This document shows positions 24,454 to 33,567 of a stretch of DNA of 64,000 nt, piece after piece; positions within the stretch are counted from its first letter, which is position 1; every line of letters starts with the position of its first letter. The DNA is from Panacagrimonas sp965216805 (GTDB lineage: Bacteria > Pseudomonadota > Gammaproteobacteria > Nevskiales > Nevskiaceae). The notes beneath the pieces were generated by a model that saw only the letters and a list, made by a program, of their open reading frames with translations, did not search any database and was not told where the DNA came from. The stretch spans positions 1,240,001 through 1,304,000 of the forward strand of contig NZ_CBDCGN010000003.1 in NCBI RefSeq assembly GCF_965216805.1, given 5' to 3'. The translations under genes and the position numbers were made by a program.

Positions 24454-25085
24454 AACCGTCTTACATCGTGGTTGAAGGTGTGATCGGGGCCGGCAAGACC
24501 ACGGTGGCACGCAAGCTGGCCGCAGCCCTGGATGCCACTCTGCTGCTCGAACAGCCCGACGACAATCCGTTCCTTGCGCGCTTCTATCGCGATCCGGGCA
24601 GCGCGGCGTTTTCCACGCAACTGACTTTCCTGCTGCAGCGTGCCGGCCAGGTCGAGCGCCTGCAGCAGCGCGATCTGTTTTCCGGACATTGCGTGGCCGA
24701 CTTCATGTTCGAAAAGGATCGGCTGTTCGCCGGGCTGACCTTGAACTCGAGCGACTTTGCGCTGTACGCGCAGGTTTTCGAGCGGCTTGCGTTCGAGCTG
24801 CCGCGACCGGATCGCATCGTGTATCTGACCGCGCCTCTCGACGTGCTTATGGCGCGCATCGCCCGGCGCGGCCGCGACTACGAGATACCCCTGCAGGCCG
24901 AATACCTCGAACGGCTGGCGCAAGCCTATGCGCGCTGGCTGCGCGACGGACCCGGCGCGCCGCTGGTGGAAGTCGACACGGCCGAATACGACCTTGTCGG
25001 CAACCCCGACGATTTTTCCGAGCTGCTGGCGGCGCTGGATTCGGCCGAAACGCTGGTGCGGCTAACCCGTGGTGCCTTGATATAG
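24450..25085 (+). CDS. Deoxynucleoside kinase (dNK/dGK family)
   Basis: Predicted to phosphorylate a deoxynucleoside for salvage. It is 211 residues with P-loop VVEGVIGAGKTTVA near the N-terminus, a QPDDNPFL stretch, FEKDRLFA and the lid region ARRGRDYE. The substrate base cannot be told from sequence. The start is GTG at 24450, overlapping the folK stop by four bases. A kinase of this family between folK and panB is a familiar arrangement in related bacteria. Confidence 0.85.
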   Translation: MKPSYIVVEGVIGAGKTTVARKLAAALDATLLLEQPDDNPFLARFYRDPGSAAFSTQLTFLLQRAGQVERLQQRDLFSGHCVADFMFEKDRLFAGLTLNSSDFALYAQVFERLAFELPRPDRIVYLTAPLDVLMARIARRGRDYEIPLQAEYLERLAQAYARWLRDGPGAPLVEVDTAEYDLVGNPDDFSELLAALDSAETLVRLTRGALI

Positions 25086-25113
25086 TCGCCGCGCCTTTTT
25101 TTCATCCGACCCT

Positions 25114-25932
25114 ATGGACGCGACACTCAAACCCGTACAGATCGCCGAACTGCGCCGCATGCGCGCGGCCGGCGAGAAGATCGCCTGCCTGACCTGCTAC
25201 GACGCCAGTTTCGCGCTGGTGGAAGATCGTGCCGGCGTGGACCTGGTGCTGATCGGCGATTCGCTGGGCATGGTCCTGCATGGCGGCACCACCACCACCC
25301 CGGTGACGGTCGACGACATCGTCTACCACGCCAGGTGCGTCGCCCCGCATCTCAAGCGCGCCTATCTGGTGGCGGACCTGCCGTTTCTGTCTTACGCCAC
25401 CCTGGACCGCGCGCTGGATGCCAGCCTGCGGGTGATGCAGCAAGGCGGCGCCAAGATGGTCAAGCTCGAGGGCGGGCGCGAGCAGGCCAGCATCGTCGAA
25501 TACCTGTCGGTGCGCGGCGTGCCGGTGTGCGCCCATCTCGGTTTGCGGCCGCAGTTCGTGCACAAGATGGGCGCAATGAAAGTTCAGGGTCGCGACCAGG
25601 CCACGGCCGAGGAAATGCTGCACGACGCGCAGGTGCTGGTCGAGGCCGGCGCCGACCTGCTGCTGCTGGAATGTGTGCCGGCTGCACTGGGCGCGCGTAT
25701 CGCTCAAGCCAGTCCGGTGCCGGTGATCGGTATCGGCGCCGGCCCTGCAGTGGACGGCCAGATCCTGGTGCTGCACGACATACTCGACATCTCGCCGATG
25801 GTCACGTTGGGGCGCCGACCGCGTTTCGTGAAGAACTACATGACCGGCGGCGCTACCATCGAGCAGGCCATCGCGACCTATGTGACGGAAGTGAAGTCCG
25901 CCGCCTATCCCGCGCCCGAACACTGCTTCTGA
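25114..25932 (+). CDS. panB: Ketopantoate hydroxymethyltransferase PanB
   Basis: First committed enzyme of pantothenate synthesis, forming ketopantoate from alpha-ketoisovalerate and methylene-THF. It is 272 residues of TIM-barrel type with ACLTCYDASFA, LIGDSLGMVLHG (metal-binding Asp), KLEGG and GIGAGPAVDGQILV. It begins 28 bases after the kinase gene, with panC 22 bases downstream, forming a panBC unit. Confidence 0.96.
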   Translation: MDATLKPVQIAELRRMRAAGEKIACLTCYDASFALVEDRAGVDLVLIGDSLGMVLHGGTTTTPVTVDDIVYHARCVAPHLKRAYLVADLPFLSYATLDRALDASLRVMQQGGAKMVKLEGGREQASIVEYLSVRGVPVCAHLGLRPQFVHKMGAMKVQGRDQATAEEMLHDAQVLVEAGADLLLLECVPAALGARIAQASPVPVIGIGAGPAVDGQILVLHDILDISPMVTLGRRPRFVKNYMTGGATIEQAIATYVTEVKSAAYPAPEHCF

Positions 25933-25954
25933 GCGCATCTGAGCGTATCGACCC

Positions 25955-26806
25955 ATGGCTATGGCGAGCGTTCACCGGGTGGCCGAATTGCGCGATCGCG
26001 TGCGCGGGTGGAAACGTGCGGGCCTGCGCGTCGGTTTTGTTCCCACCATGGGCAATCTGCACGCCGGTCACCTGCAACTGCTGACGTGCGCACGCCAGCA
26101 GGCCGACCGCGTGGTCGCCAGCGTTTTCGTCAATCCGTTGCAGTTCGGGCCCAACGAGGACTTCGATCGCTATCCGCGCACCTTGAGCGAGGACGCAGCC
26201 AAGCTGGAGTCGGTCGGCTGCGATCTGCTGTTCGCGCCCAGCGTGACCGAGATGTATCCGCACGGTCGCGAGCATCTGAGCGGCGTGCGCGTGCCGGCGC
26301 TGTCGGAGCTTCTGGAAGGGGAATTCCGCCCCGGGTTTTTCGATGGCGTGGCGACGGTGGTGAGCATCCTGTTCAACCAGGTGCAACCGGACATGGCAGT
26401 GTTCGGCGAAAAGGACTGGCAGCAGTTGCAGGTGGTGCGCCGCATGGTGGCGGATCTGCATCTGCCGATCGAGATCGTCGGACATCCCACCGCGCGCGAG
26501 GCCGACGGGCTGGCGCTGTCCTCGCGCAATCAGTATCTGTCGGCGCAGGAACGCAAACTGGCGCCGCTGTTGCATCGCGAATTGCAGCGCATCGTCGATG
26601 CGCTGGCGCAGGCCCGACGCGATTACGCGGCGCTGCAGGCGCGGGCGGAGGAGCAATTGCGTGCCAGCGGTTTCGAACCCCAGTACGTGGCAATCAGGGC
26701 GCCCGACCTGCAGCTGCCGACCGTGGATGCCCGCGAGTGGGTGGTGCTGGCGGCCGCGTTCCTGGGTCGCACCCGGCTGATCGACAACCGGTATCTGCGT
26801 TTGTGA
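25955..26806 (+). CDS. panC: Pantothenate synthetase PanC
   Basis: ATP-dependent ligase that joins pantoate and beta-alanine. It is 283 residues with the HIGH-like motif PTMGNLHAGHLQLL, FVNPLQFGPNEDF, the FDGVATVVSILFN segment, AVFGEKDWQQL, and the SSRNQYLS adenylate site. The start may be ATG 25955 or ATG 25961. It is separated from panD by 173 bases that hold two direct repeats. Confidence 0.96.
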   Translation: MAMASVHRVAELRDRVRGWKRAGLRVGFVPTMGNLHAGHLQLLTCARQQADRVVASVFVNPLQFGPNEDFDRYPRTLSEDAAKLESVGCDLLFAPSVTEMYPHGREHLSGVRVPALSELLEGEFRPGFFDGVATVVSILFNQVQPDMAVFGEKDWQQLQVVRRMVADLHLPIEIVGHPTAREADGLALSSRNQYLSAQERKLAPLLHRELQRIVDALAQARRDYAALQARAEEQLRASGFEPQYVAIRAPDLQLPTVDAREWVVLAAAFLGRTRLIDNRYLRL

Positions 26807-26883
26807 CGAAACGGTTGCTGTGCCTATAACGCATCGCTACACTCCGCGTCCGCTCTGCGCAATGCGTCGCAAAGTCCGGGCGT

Positions 26884-26953
26884 ATGTCTTTTTGGGCCGC
26901 CCGTCGATGTACAACAACTTGAACCCGTGGTGCATGTCTTAGTGGGCCGCCCG
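26884..26953. repeat. Two 20-bp direct repeats upstream of panD
   Basis: ATGTCTTTTTGGGCCGCCCG (26884-26903) and ATGTCTTAGTGGGCCGCCCG (26934-26953) differ at two positions and lie exactly 50 bases apart. The repeats sit in the panC-panD gap, 27 bases before the panD start. They could be paired protein or RNA sites. Confidence 0.55.
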
Positions 26954-26979
26954 GGGTCGCCAAGCCAAGTGGTCAGACC

Positions 26980-27360
26980 ATGCAACTGACGATGCTCAAG
27001 TGCAAATTGCACCGCGCCTGCGTGACCCATGCCGAACTGGATTACGACGGCTCCTGTGCAATCGATACGCGGCTGCTGGAACTCGCCGGAATTCGGGAGT
27101 TTGAGCAGATCCAGATCTACAACATCACCAACGGCGAGCGGTTCACCACCTACGCCATCCAGGCCGAGCCCGGCTCCGGGATCATTTCGGTCAATGGTGC
27201 TGCGGCCCACAAGGCCGGGGTCGGCGACCGCGTCATCATCTGCGCCTACACCGGCATGAGCGAGGCGCAGGCCAGTGTGTTCAAGCCGCGCCTAGTGTAC
27301 TTGGACGATACCAACCGCGTGGTGCGCAGCGCCAACACGATTCCCGTGCAGGCGGCCTGA
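26980..27360 (+). CDS. panD: Aspartate 1-decarboxylase PanD
   Basis: Makes beta-alanine for pantothenate. It is a 126-residue pyruvoyl-enzyme precursor with the self-cleavage site G24-S25 (DYDGSC), followed by the barrel residues YNITNGERFTTY and the conserved NGAAAH segment. Length and motifs are complete. The spacing from panC and the repeats in between suggest that it may be separately controlled. Confidence 0.96.
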   Translation: MQLTMLKCKLHRACVTHAELDYDGSCAIDTRLLELAGIREFEQIQIYNITNGERFTTYAIQAEPGSGIISVNGAAAHKAGVGDRVIICAYTGMSEAQASVFKPRLVYLDDTNRVVRSANTIPVQAA

Positions 27361-27436
27361 TCGACTGGTTGCCGCGGCTTGGCCGCGGCCCTGACATGCG
27401 GCAAGGTGGCGGGCGAATCCGAACCCGCCTGTGCCC

Positions 27437-29068
27437 ATGACGCCGCTCGAATCCACGCCTGCCTGGTCCACGGTCGACCGCCACGCGCAGCGCCTGCGCG
27501 CCACGCTGCTGCGTGACCTGTTCGAGGACGACCCGGCCCGCGCAGCCCGCTACAGCGCGCAGGCCTGTGGTCTTACGCTGGATTACAGCAAGCAACGCAT
27601 CGACGATGCTGCGCGGGCGGCGCTGCTGGACCTGACCGCCGCACGGCAGTTGTCGGACTGGCGTCGCCAACTGTTCGATGGCGCTGCGATCAATCACACC
27701 GAACGCCGTGCCGCGCTGCACATGGCCTTGCGCGCGCCGCGCGACCGGCCGCTGCATGCGCTGGGTGTCGATGTGGGCGACGACGTGCACGCGGTGCTGG
27801 ACCGCATGTGCGACTTCGCCGAGCGCCTGCGCAGTGGGTGTTGGCGCGGCGCCACCGATGAGCCGATACGCGATGTCGTCAACATCGGCATCGGCGGTTC
27901 CGACCTGGGTCCGCGCATGGTGGTGCAGGCCTTGCGCAGTCGCGATGCCGGTGCCGATCCGCGTGCGCACTTCGTCGCCAATGTGGACGGCGCGCAGCTC
28001 GCCGATGTGCTGGCGCAACTGCAGCCGGCGCGCACGCTGTTCGTGGTCACCTCCAAGACCTTCACCACGCAGGAAACCATGGCCAACGCCGGCAATGCGC
28101 GGCGCTGGCTGGTTGACGCACTGGGCACAGATGCGGTGGGTCGGCATTTCGTAGCGGTGTCCACCAATTCGGAGGCGGTTGCGGCCTTCGGCATCGCGCC
28201 GGACAACTGCTTTGCGTTCTGGGACTGGGTGGGCGGACGCTACTCCGTGTGGTCGGCGGTGGGCCTGTCGGCGATGCTGGCGCTGGGGCCGGAATGTTTT
28301 CGCCAATTGTTGGCGGGCGCGCACGCCATGGATCGACACTTCGTCGAGGCCGACGACGTGAACAACCTGCCGCTGCTGCTGGCCCTGCTGGCGGTCTGGA
28401 ATATGCAGGCGCTCGGCGCAGCCAGCCACGTCGTCAGCCCCTACGCGCAGCGGCTCGAATACTTCGTCGCCTGGCTGCAGCAGCTGGAAATGGAATCCAA
28501 CGGCAAGTGTGTGATGCGCGACGGCACGCCGGTACCGTCGACCACGCCGGCCCTGTGGGGCGATGTCGGCACCAACAGTCAGCATGCGTTCTTCCAGATG
28601 CTGCACCAGGGTCCGGCGCTGCATGCCGTGGATTTCATCGTGGCGCTGCGCGGCGGCCACGCCTATCCCGATCAGCATCGGTTGCTGTTGGCCAATGTGC
28701 TGGCACAGGCCGCAGCGCTGATGCGCGGCAAGAGCGCCGACGAGGTGCGGGCCGAACTGGCCGGGCGCGGACTCGCGGGTGCCGAGCTGGAAGCAGCGAT
28801 TCCGCATCGCGTGTTTCCGGGGAACCGCCCGAGCAATCTATTGCTGTTGCCGCAGCTCGACGCCTGGCACCTGGGCGCGTTGATGGCCTTGTACGAGCAT
28901 CGGACCTTCGTGCTGTCGGTGCTGTGGGGCATCAACCCCTTCGACCAGTGGGGCGTGGAGCTGGGCAAGCAACTGGCGCAGCGCCTGCTGCAGCCAGGTG
29001 CCGGCGAAGATGCGTCTCTGGATGCGTCGACCCGCGCACATCTGGGCGCTCTGAACGATCCCGGTTAG
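27437..29068 (+). CDS. pgi: Glucose-6-phosphate isomerase
   Basis: Interconverts glucose-6-phosphate and fructose-6-phosphate. It is 543 residues with the signatures IGIGGSDLGPRMV, VTSKTFTTQETMANA, SVGLSAMLALG-like phosphate loop and DQWGVELGKQLA at the end. The ATG at 27437 is preferred; a GTG two codons earlier is also open. It follows panD by 76 bases, an order common in xanthomonads. Confidence 0.96.
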   Translation: MTPLESTPAWSTVDRHAQRLRATLLRDLFEDDPARAARYSAQACGLTLDYSKQRIDDAARAALLDLTAARQLSDWRRQLFDGAAINHTERRAALHMALRAPRDRPLHALGVDVGDDVHAVLDRMCDFAERLRSGCWRGATDEPIRDVVNIGIGGSDLGPRMVVQALRSRDAGADPRAHFVANVDGAQLADVLAQLQPARTLFVVTSKTFTTQETMANAGNARRWLVDALGTDAVGRHFVAVSTNSEAVAAFGIAPDNCFAFWDWVGGRYSVWSAVGLSAMLALGPECFRQLLAGAHAMDRHFVEADDVNNLPLLLALLAVWNMQALGAASHVVSPYAQRLEYFVAWLQQLEMESNGKCVMRDGTPVPSTTPALWGDVGTNSQHAFFQMLHQGPALHAVDFIVALRGGHAYPDQHRLLLANVLAQAAALMRGKSADEVRAELAGRGLAGAELEAAIPHRVFPGNRPSNLLLLPQLDAWHLGALMALYEHRTFVLSVLWGINPFDQWGVELGKQLAQRLLQPGAGEDASLDASTRAHLGALNDPG

Positions 29069-29132
29069 CGCCCGTTCAGCTAGTACCCGCATCCTGCGAG
29101 CACATTTTCCGGTCCACAAGGGAGTTGTCCTG

Positions 29133-29507
29133 ATGAGTATCAATCTGCGCAGCATGTTGTTGGGTTGGCTGGCGGCGAGCTTCATGCTGATGGGCTTTTC
29201 GGCCCAGGCCGGCATGATCGGAACCGAAAGTCTGGTCGCCGAACAATCGCGCGAAGTCAACCTCGCTACCGTCGACGCCTTCATGGCGGGCGAGCAGGTG
29301 CAATCGCAGCTCGAAGCCTGGGGCGTGGAGTCCGATCTGGCTGCCGATCGTGTCGCCAATCTCAGCGATGCCGAGCTGCAGCAGCTGGCGATGAACATCG
29401 AATCCCAGCCGGCCGGCGGCGACGCCATTGCGGTGATCGGCATCATCTTCCTGGTGCTGTTGATCCTGGAACTGGTCGGCGTGACCAACGTCTTCACCGC
29501 CATCTGA
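29133..29507 (+). CDS. PA2779-like small secreted/membrane protein
   Basis: Encodes 124 residues: a cleavable signal peptide (about 1-25, ending SAQA), a central helical part (LVAEQSREVNLATVDAFMA...) and a C-terminal hydrophobic segment (about 100-120) that would anchor it. It resembles the PA2779 family, whose members sit next to a PA2778-type peptidase gene exactly as here. The function of the pair is not established. The downstream gene begins eight bases after the stop. Confidence 0.8.
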   Translation: MSINLRSMLLGWLAASFMLMGFSAQAGMIGTESLVAEQSREVNLATVDAFMAGEQVQSQLEAWGVESDLAADRVANLSDAELQQLAMNIESQPAGGDAIAVIGIIFLVLLILELVGVTNVFTAI

Positions 29508-29514
29508 TCGTTCG

Positions 29515-30492
29515 ATGGCGGCACTGCCGGTCGCACAGCGGCGGGTCCTGCTGGGGCCCGCCGCTTTGCTTTTGCTGAGCGCCTGCGCGATGCGCCCGGC
29601 GATCGATTTCGATCCGCCGGCACAGACGGTGGAACTGCGCGAGACCCCGTTTTTCCCGCAGACCGAGCACCACTGCGGTCCGGCCGCGCTGGCCACCGTG
29701 CTGGTGGCGCAGGGCGTGCAGACCACCCCCGGGCAACTCGCACAATGGGTGTACGTGCCCGGGCGCGAGGGCAGCCTGCAAACCGAGATGCTGTCCGCAG
29801 CGCGACGTTTCGACCGCTTGCCCGTGAAGCTGGGCGGCAGCTTGCAGGTGCTGCTGCAGACCGTGCAGGCCGGGCATCCGGTGCTGGTGCTGCAGAACCT
29901 GGGCTTGCGTCGCTGGCCGCGCTGGCATTACGCGGTGCTGATTGGCTACGACCCGGCGCAGAAGGAGTTCCTGCTGCGTTCCGGTACCACCGAGCGCGAA
30001 ACCCTGAGCGTCGCCCGCTTCACGTCGAGCTGGGAGCGTGCCGATCGTTGGGCGGTGGTGCTGGCCCCGGCCGTCGCGGTGCCGGTCACTGTCGGTACCC
30101 AGGGCTGGTTGGCTGCGGCCGCGCCCTTCGAGTCGCTGGGACGGCTGGAAGTGGCTGAGCAAGCCTATCGCGCCGCGGTGCAGCGCTGGCCGCAGTCGGC
30201 GCTGCCCTGGCAGGCGCTGGCCAACGCCCGTTACGCGGCAGGCGATAACGCTGGCGCCGAGGCCGCCTTGCTGCGCGCGGTGAGTCTGGATCCGCAGGCC
30301 GTAGTTGCGCGCAACAACCTCGCCAATCTGCTGCTGCAGCGCGGTTGCGTCGCCGCGGCCGGCGCCCATATGCAGGCATTGGACGAGGTGCCGCCGCGCT
30401 TCGAAACGGCAGTGGCGCAAACGCGCAGCAAGATCGACGCTGCGGTTGCTTCAGGTCAGCGCGCCGAGTCGGCGCAGTGTCCGCGGCCCTGA
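29515..30492 (+). CDS. PA2778-like C39-type cysteine peptidase with TPR repeats
   Basis: Encodes 325 residues: a lipoprotein-like signal (ALLLLSAC), a C39-like papain-fold peptidase domain (about 35-190) with catalytic Cys in TEHHCGPAALATVL and His in PRWHYAVLIGYD, and C-terminal tetratricopeptide-like helices (about 205-300). This matches the PA2778 family. It likely acts in the periplasm with the adjacent PA2779-like protein; the substrate is unknown. Co-transcription is very likely given the eight-base gap. The start codon in use is TTG at 29515 or a nearby alternative. Confidence 0.82.
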   Translation: MAALPVAQRRVLLGPAALLLLSACAMRPAIDFDPPAQTVELRETPFFPQTEHHCGPAALATVLVAQGVQTTPGQLAQWVYVPGREGSLQTEMLSAARRFDRLPVKLGGSLQVLLQTVQAGHPVLVLQNLGLRRWPRWHYAVLIGYDPAQKEFLLRSGTTERETLSVARFTSSWERADRWAVVLAPAVAVPVTVGTQGWLAAAAPFESLGRLEVAEQAYRAAVQRWPQSALPWQALANARYAAGDNAGAEAALLRAVSLDPQAVVARNNLANLLLQRGCVAAAGAHMQALDEVPPRFETAVAQTRSKIDAAVASGQRAESAQCPRP

Positions 30493-30721
30493 TCGAACGC
30501 CCCGCGTCGGATGCCGGCCTGCACTCGATATCGGAAAAGCATGTGCCGCCGATTTCACGGGTGTCGCGGATCGAAAATCACCAGCTTGGGCGGGCCGCTC
30601 AGATCATTGAATCGGTGGTGACATCCGTCAGCCCAATCCAACGCTTTCGAGTTTGAACTTCTTTCGGTGCTTTATCCGTCGCATCTGTGGCCGACCGTCT
30701 TTTTCTCGGTTCGACAGGCTC
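30493..30721. other. Intergenic stretch without recognised gene
   Basis: About 230 bases between the peptidase gene and the MITE-like element. Reading frames here are short and show no protein-like composition, and I see no terminator or RNA motif. It becomes AT-richer towards the element. Confidence 0.5.
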
Positions 30722-30932
30722 TAACCCGCATTTCTCACAGGTCGCCGGAGAATCCCTGGCCATTTCCCGTGCTCACAACATTCTTCGAGTTTCGGTTCGG
30801 AAACAGAGTGTCGGAAGATTCTCCGGCGCGTTTGGCCTTGGCAGGGAGTGACTCAATGTCACTCCCGGCTAAGCCAAACGCCGTCCTCGACCGACGGCCA
30901 TCGCTCGATCCCCCTGTGAGGAATGCGGGCTA
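30722..30932. repeat. MITE-like palindromic element (211 bp)
   Basis: Terminal inverted repeats TAACCCGCATTTCTCACAGG (30722-30741) and its counterpart (30913-30932) match at 18 of 20 bases. Inside are two further inverted pairs: CGCCGGAGAATC (30743-30754 with 30817-30828), and a long arm GTTTGGC...GGGAGTGAC closing on TCAAT (about 30826-30882). It has no coding capacity, so it is probably a non-autonomous mobile element whose ends are recognised by a transposase elsewhere. It directly abuts the 3' end of queG. Confidence 0.7.
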
Positions 30933-30937
30933 AAGAT

Positions 30938-32005
30938 TCACGGGCAACCGGCGCCCTGATGTCGCGCCAGCGCCCAGGCAACGTGCTCGCGCACCACCGG
31001 ATCGGCGTGTTCGGCGCGCGTCTGCAGCGCCGTCCGCACTTGCGTCGAAGGCGGCGCATTGCCCAGCGCCACCGCCAGGTTGCGTAACCAGCGACCGTAG
31101 TCCAACCGGCGCAGCGGCATGCCCTCGGTGCGATGCAGCCATTGCGCCTCGTCCCACTGCCACAGATCCAGCAATTGCGCGGCATCCAGGCCGTGGCGCG
31201 GCGCGAAGTCGGGATCCCGTGACGGCTGCGCCTGGCGATTCCACGGACAGGCGAGCTGGCAGTCATCGCAGCCGAAGATGCGATTGCCCATCAGCGGGCG
31301 TAGTGTCTCCGGAATCGAGCCGTGATGTTCGATGGTCAGATAGGAAATGCAGCGACGGGCGTCCACCGTGTACGGCGCCACGATGGCGCCGGTCGGACAC
31401 TTGCGCATGCAGGCGCTGCAGCGGCCGCAGCCGTCGGGCACTGCGGCTGCGTCGTCGGCCGGCAGCAACAGGTCGGTGAACAGCTCGCCCAGGAAGAACC
31501 ACGAGCCTTCATCGCGCTGGATCACCAGGCTGTGCTTGCCGATCCAGCCCAGCCCGGCGTTGCGCGCCAGGGCTTTTTCCAGCACCGGCGCGCTGTCGGC
31601 AAACACGCGGTAGCCGTGCGGGCGGATCGCCTGCTCGAGCCTGCGACCCAGGCGCAGCAGGCGTGCGCGCAACACGCGGTGATAGTCGCGGCCCAGCGCG
31701 TAGCGCGAGATGTAGGCGCGCGAGCGGTCGGCCAGCACTGTGTCGGCGTCGGCGGCGTCGGGCCAGTAGGGCAGGCGCACCGAGATCACGCTGAGCGTGC
31801 CGGCGTGCAGTCGGCGCGGATCGGCGCGCAACTCCGCATGCCGCTGCATGTAGGCCATGGAACCGTGATAACCCAGCGTCAGCCAGCGCTGCAGGCGGGA
31901 CAGGTCGTCGCCGAGTTCCAGGTGGGCCACACCGGCATCGGCGAAGCCCAGTTGTCGGGCCCAGCCGCGCAGGTCCTGCGCCAGCGTTGCGACCGCGTCA
32001 TTCAC
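30938..32005 (-). CDS. queG: Epoxyqueuosine reductase QueG
   Basis: Cobalamin and iron-sulfur enzyme that makes queuosine in tRNA from epoxyqueuosine. It is 355 residues with two [4Fe-4S] motifs CGRCSACMRKCPTGAI (about 190-205) and CDDCQLACPWN (about 247-257), the DUF1730 N-terminal part, and a HEAT-like helical tail. It is transcribed divergently from nnr with about 50 bases between starts, the same arrangement as yjeS/yjeF in E. coli. Confidence 0.95.
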   Translation of the reverse strand: MNDAVATLAQDLRGWARQLGFADAGVAHLELGDDLSRLQRWLTLGYHGSMAYMQRHAELRADPRRLHAGTLSVISVRLPYWPDAADADTVLADRSRAYISRYALGRDYHRVLRARLLRLGRRLEQAIRPHGYRVFADSAPVLEKALARNAGLGWIGKHSLVIQRDEGSWFFLGELFTDLLLPADDAAAVPDGCGRCSACMRKCPTGAIVAPYTVDARRCISYLTIEHHGSIPETLRPLMGNRIFGCDDCQLACPWNRQAQPSRDPDFAPRHGLDAAQLLDLWQWDEAQWLHRTEGMPLRRLDYGRWLRNLAVALGNAPPSTQVRTALQTRAEHADPVVREHVAWALARHQGAGCP

Positions 32006-32055
32006 TGGTGCGCGCGGGCTGTTCGGTCCGCGACGGCCGGCCGCATACTTGCATC

Positions 32056-33567
32056 ATGACCACGGCAGACTGGCATGTTCATCGTCCGCAATTGTATTCG
32101 GCAACGCAGGTGCGCGAGCTGGACCGACGCGCCATCGAAGATGGCGGAATCCCCGGCTACACGCTGATGCGGCGCGCCGCGCAGGCCGCGTTCGACGCGC
32201 TGCGCGCTCACTGGCCGCATGCGCGTGCGGTCGCGGTGCTGTGCGGTCCCGGCAACAACGGCGGCGACGGTTACGAACTGGCGCGCATCGCCTGCGCTGC
32301 CGGCTTGCAGGTGCAGGTCGCGAGTGTCGGCGGCTTGCCCAAGCGCGGCGACGCCGTGCATGCACTGGCGGCCTGGGTGGACGCCGGCGGTGAGGTGAGC
32401 GGATTCGACGAGACTTTCGTCCGCGGCCCGATGGCGCAGGCCGATGTCCAGGTCGATGCGATCTTCGGCATCGGCATCGATCGCGAAGTCGGCGGAGTCG
32501 CGCTTGCTGCAATCGAGGCGATCAATGCGCGTGCGTCGGCGCAGGCCGCGCTGGCCATCGACCTGCCGTCCGGGTTGGACGCCGATACCGGAGCGGTGCA
32601 CGGCACCGCGGTACGCGCCGACGTTACCGTCAGCTTCATCGGCCGCAAGCTCGGCGTTTACACCGGCGCCGGCCCCGACCACGCTGGCCTGCGCGAGTTC
32701 GCCGACCTTGGCGTTGACCCCGGATTGCTGCAACAGGCGCCCGGCGTGGCCGAACTGATGCAGCTTGAGGAGCTGGCGCCGGCGCTGCCCAGACGCGCCC
32801 GCGATACGCACAAGGGTCGCCATGGTCACGTGCTGATCGTCGGTGGCGATCTCGGCATGGCCGGCGCTGTGCTGCTGGCGGCTCGTGGCGCCCTGCGCGC
32901 GGGAGCCGGGCTGGTCAGCGTGGCCACCCGCGCCGCACACGCGCTGCCGCTGACCGCGGCACAGCCCGAAGCGATGTTTCATGGCATCGAGCGGGCGGAC
33001 GATCTTGCGCCCCTGTTGCCCCGCGCCGACGTCGTTGCCATCGGCCCCGGGCTGGGCACTCGGGAATGGGGTCGGACGCTGCTGGAGGTTTGCCTGCCGG
33101 CGGCCGCAGCACGGGTGATCGACGCCGACGCCCTGAACCTGCTGGCGCAGGACGGGTGCTGGCCGCTGCCGACCGGCACCGTCATCACCCCGCATCCGGG
33201 CGAAGCGGGGCGCCTGCTCGGGCGTCGTACCGGCGAAGTGCAGGCACAGCGCCTGCAGGCAGCGTGCGATCTGCATGCCCTGACCGGCGCGGTCGTCGTG
33301 CTCAAGGGCGCCGGCAGCCTGGTGGTGGACGGTCACCGTCGCCTGCTGTGTCCCCTGGGTAATCCCGGTATGGGCGCGGGCGGCACTGGCGACGTGCTGA
33401 CCGGTGTCATTGCCGCCCTGATCGCGCAGGGCCTGGCGCCCGCCGCCGCCGCCGCCGTAGGCGTGCTGGGGCATGCGCGGGCCGGCGATGTGGCGGCGGC
33501 AGCGGGCGAGCGTGGCCTGCTGCCTGGCGATCTGATCGCGCAGCTGCGGGCGGTGCTCAACCCATGA
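32056..33567 (+). CDS. nnr: Bifunctional NAD(P)H-hydrate epimerase/dehydratase
   Basis: Repairs hydrated NAD(P)H. It is 503 residues: an N-terminal YjeF_N epimerase (about 1-220, CGPGNNGGDGYELARIA and the IDLPSGLDADTG loop) and a C-terminal ADP-dependent dehydratase (about 235-500, GHVLIVGGDLGMAGA and GMGAGGTGDVLTG). The ATG at 32056 starts close to the first conserved residues; the longer open frame to 31987 overlaps queG. Its TGA overlaps the tsaE ATG. Confidence 0.94.
   Translation: MTTADWHVHRPQLYSATQVRELDRRAIEDGGIPGYTLMRRAAQAAFDALRAHWPHARAVAVLCGPGNNGGDGYELARIACAAGLQVQVASVGGLPKRGDAVHALAAWVDAGGEVSGFDETFVRGPMAQADVQVDAIFGIGIDREVGGVALAAIEAINARASAQAALAIDLPSGLDADTGAVHGTAVRADVTVSFIGRKLGVYTGAGPDHAGLREFADLGVDPGLLQQAPGVAELMQLEELAPALPRRARDTHKGRHGHVLIVGGDLGMAGAVLLAARGALRAGAGLVSVATRAAHALPLTAAQPEAMFHGIERADDLAPLLPRADVVAIGPGLGTREWGRTLLEVCLPAAAARVIDADALNLLAQDGCWPLPTGTVITPHPGEAGRLLGRRTGEVQAQRLQAACDLHALTGAVVVLKGAGSLVVDGHRRLLCPLGNPGMGAGGTGDVLTGVIAALIAQGLAPAAAAAVGVLGHARAGDVAAAAGERGLLPGDLIAQLRAVLNP

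Noticed and set aside
30667..30933. 88-codon plus-strand reading frame
   Set aside because: It lies mostly inside the palindromic MITE-like element and its composition reflects the repeats.
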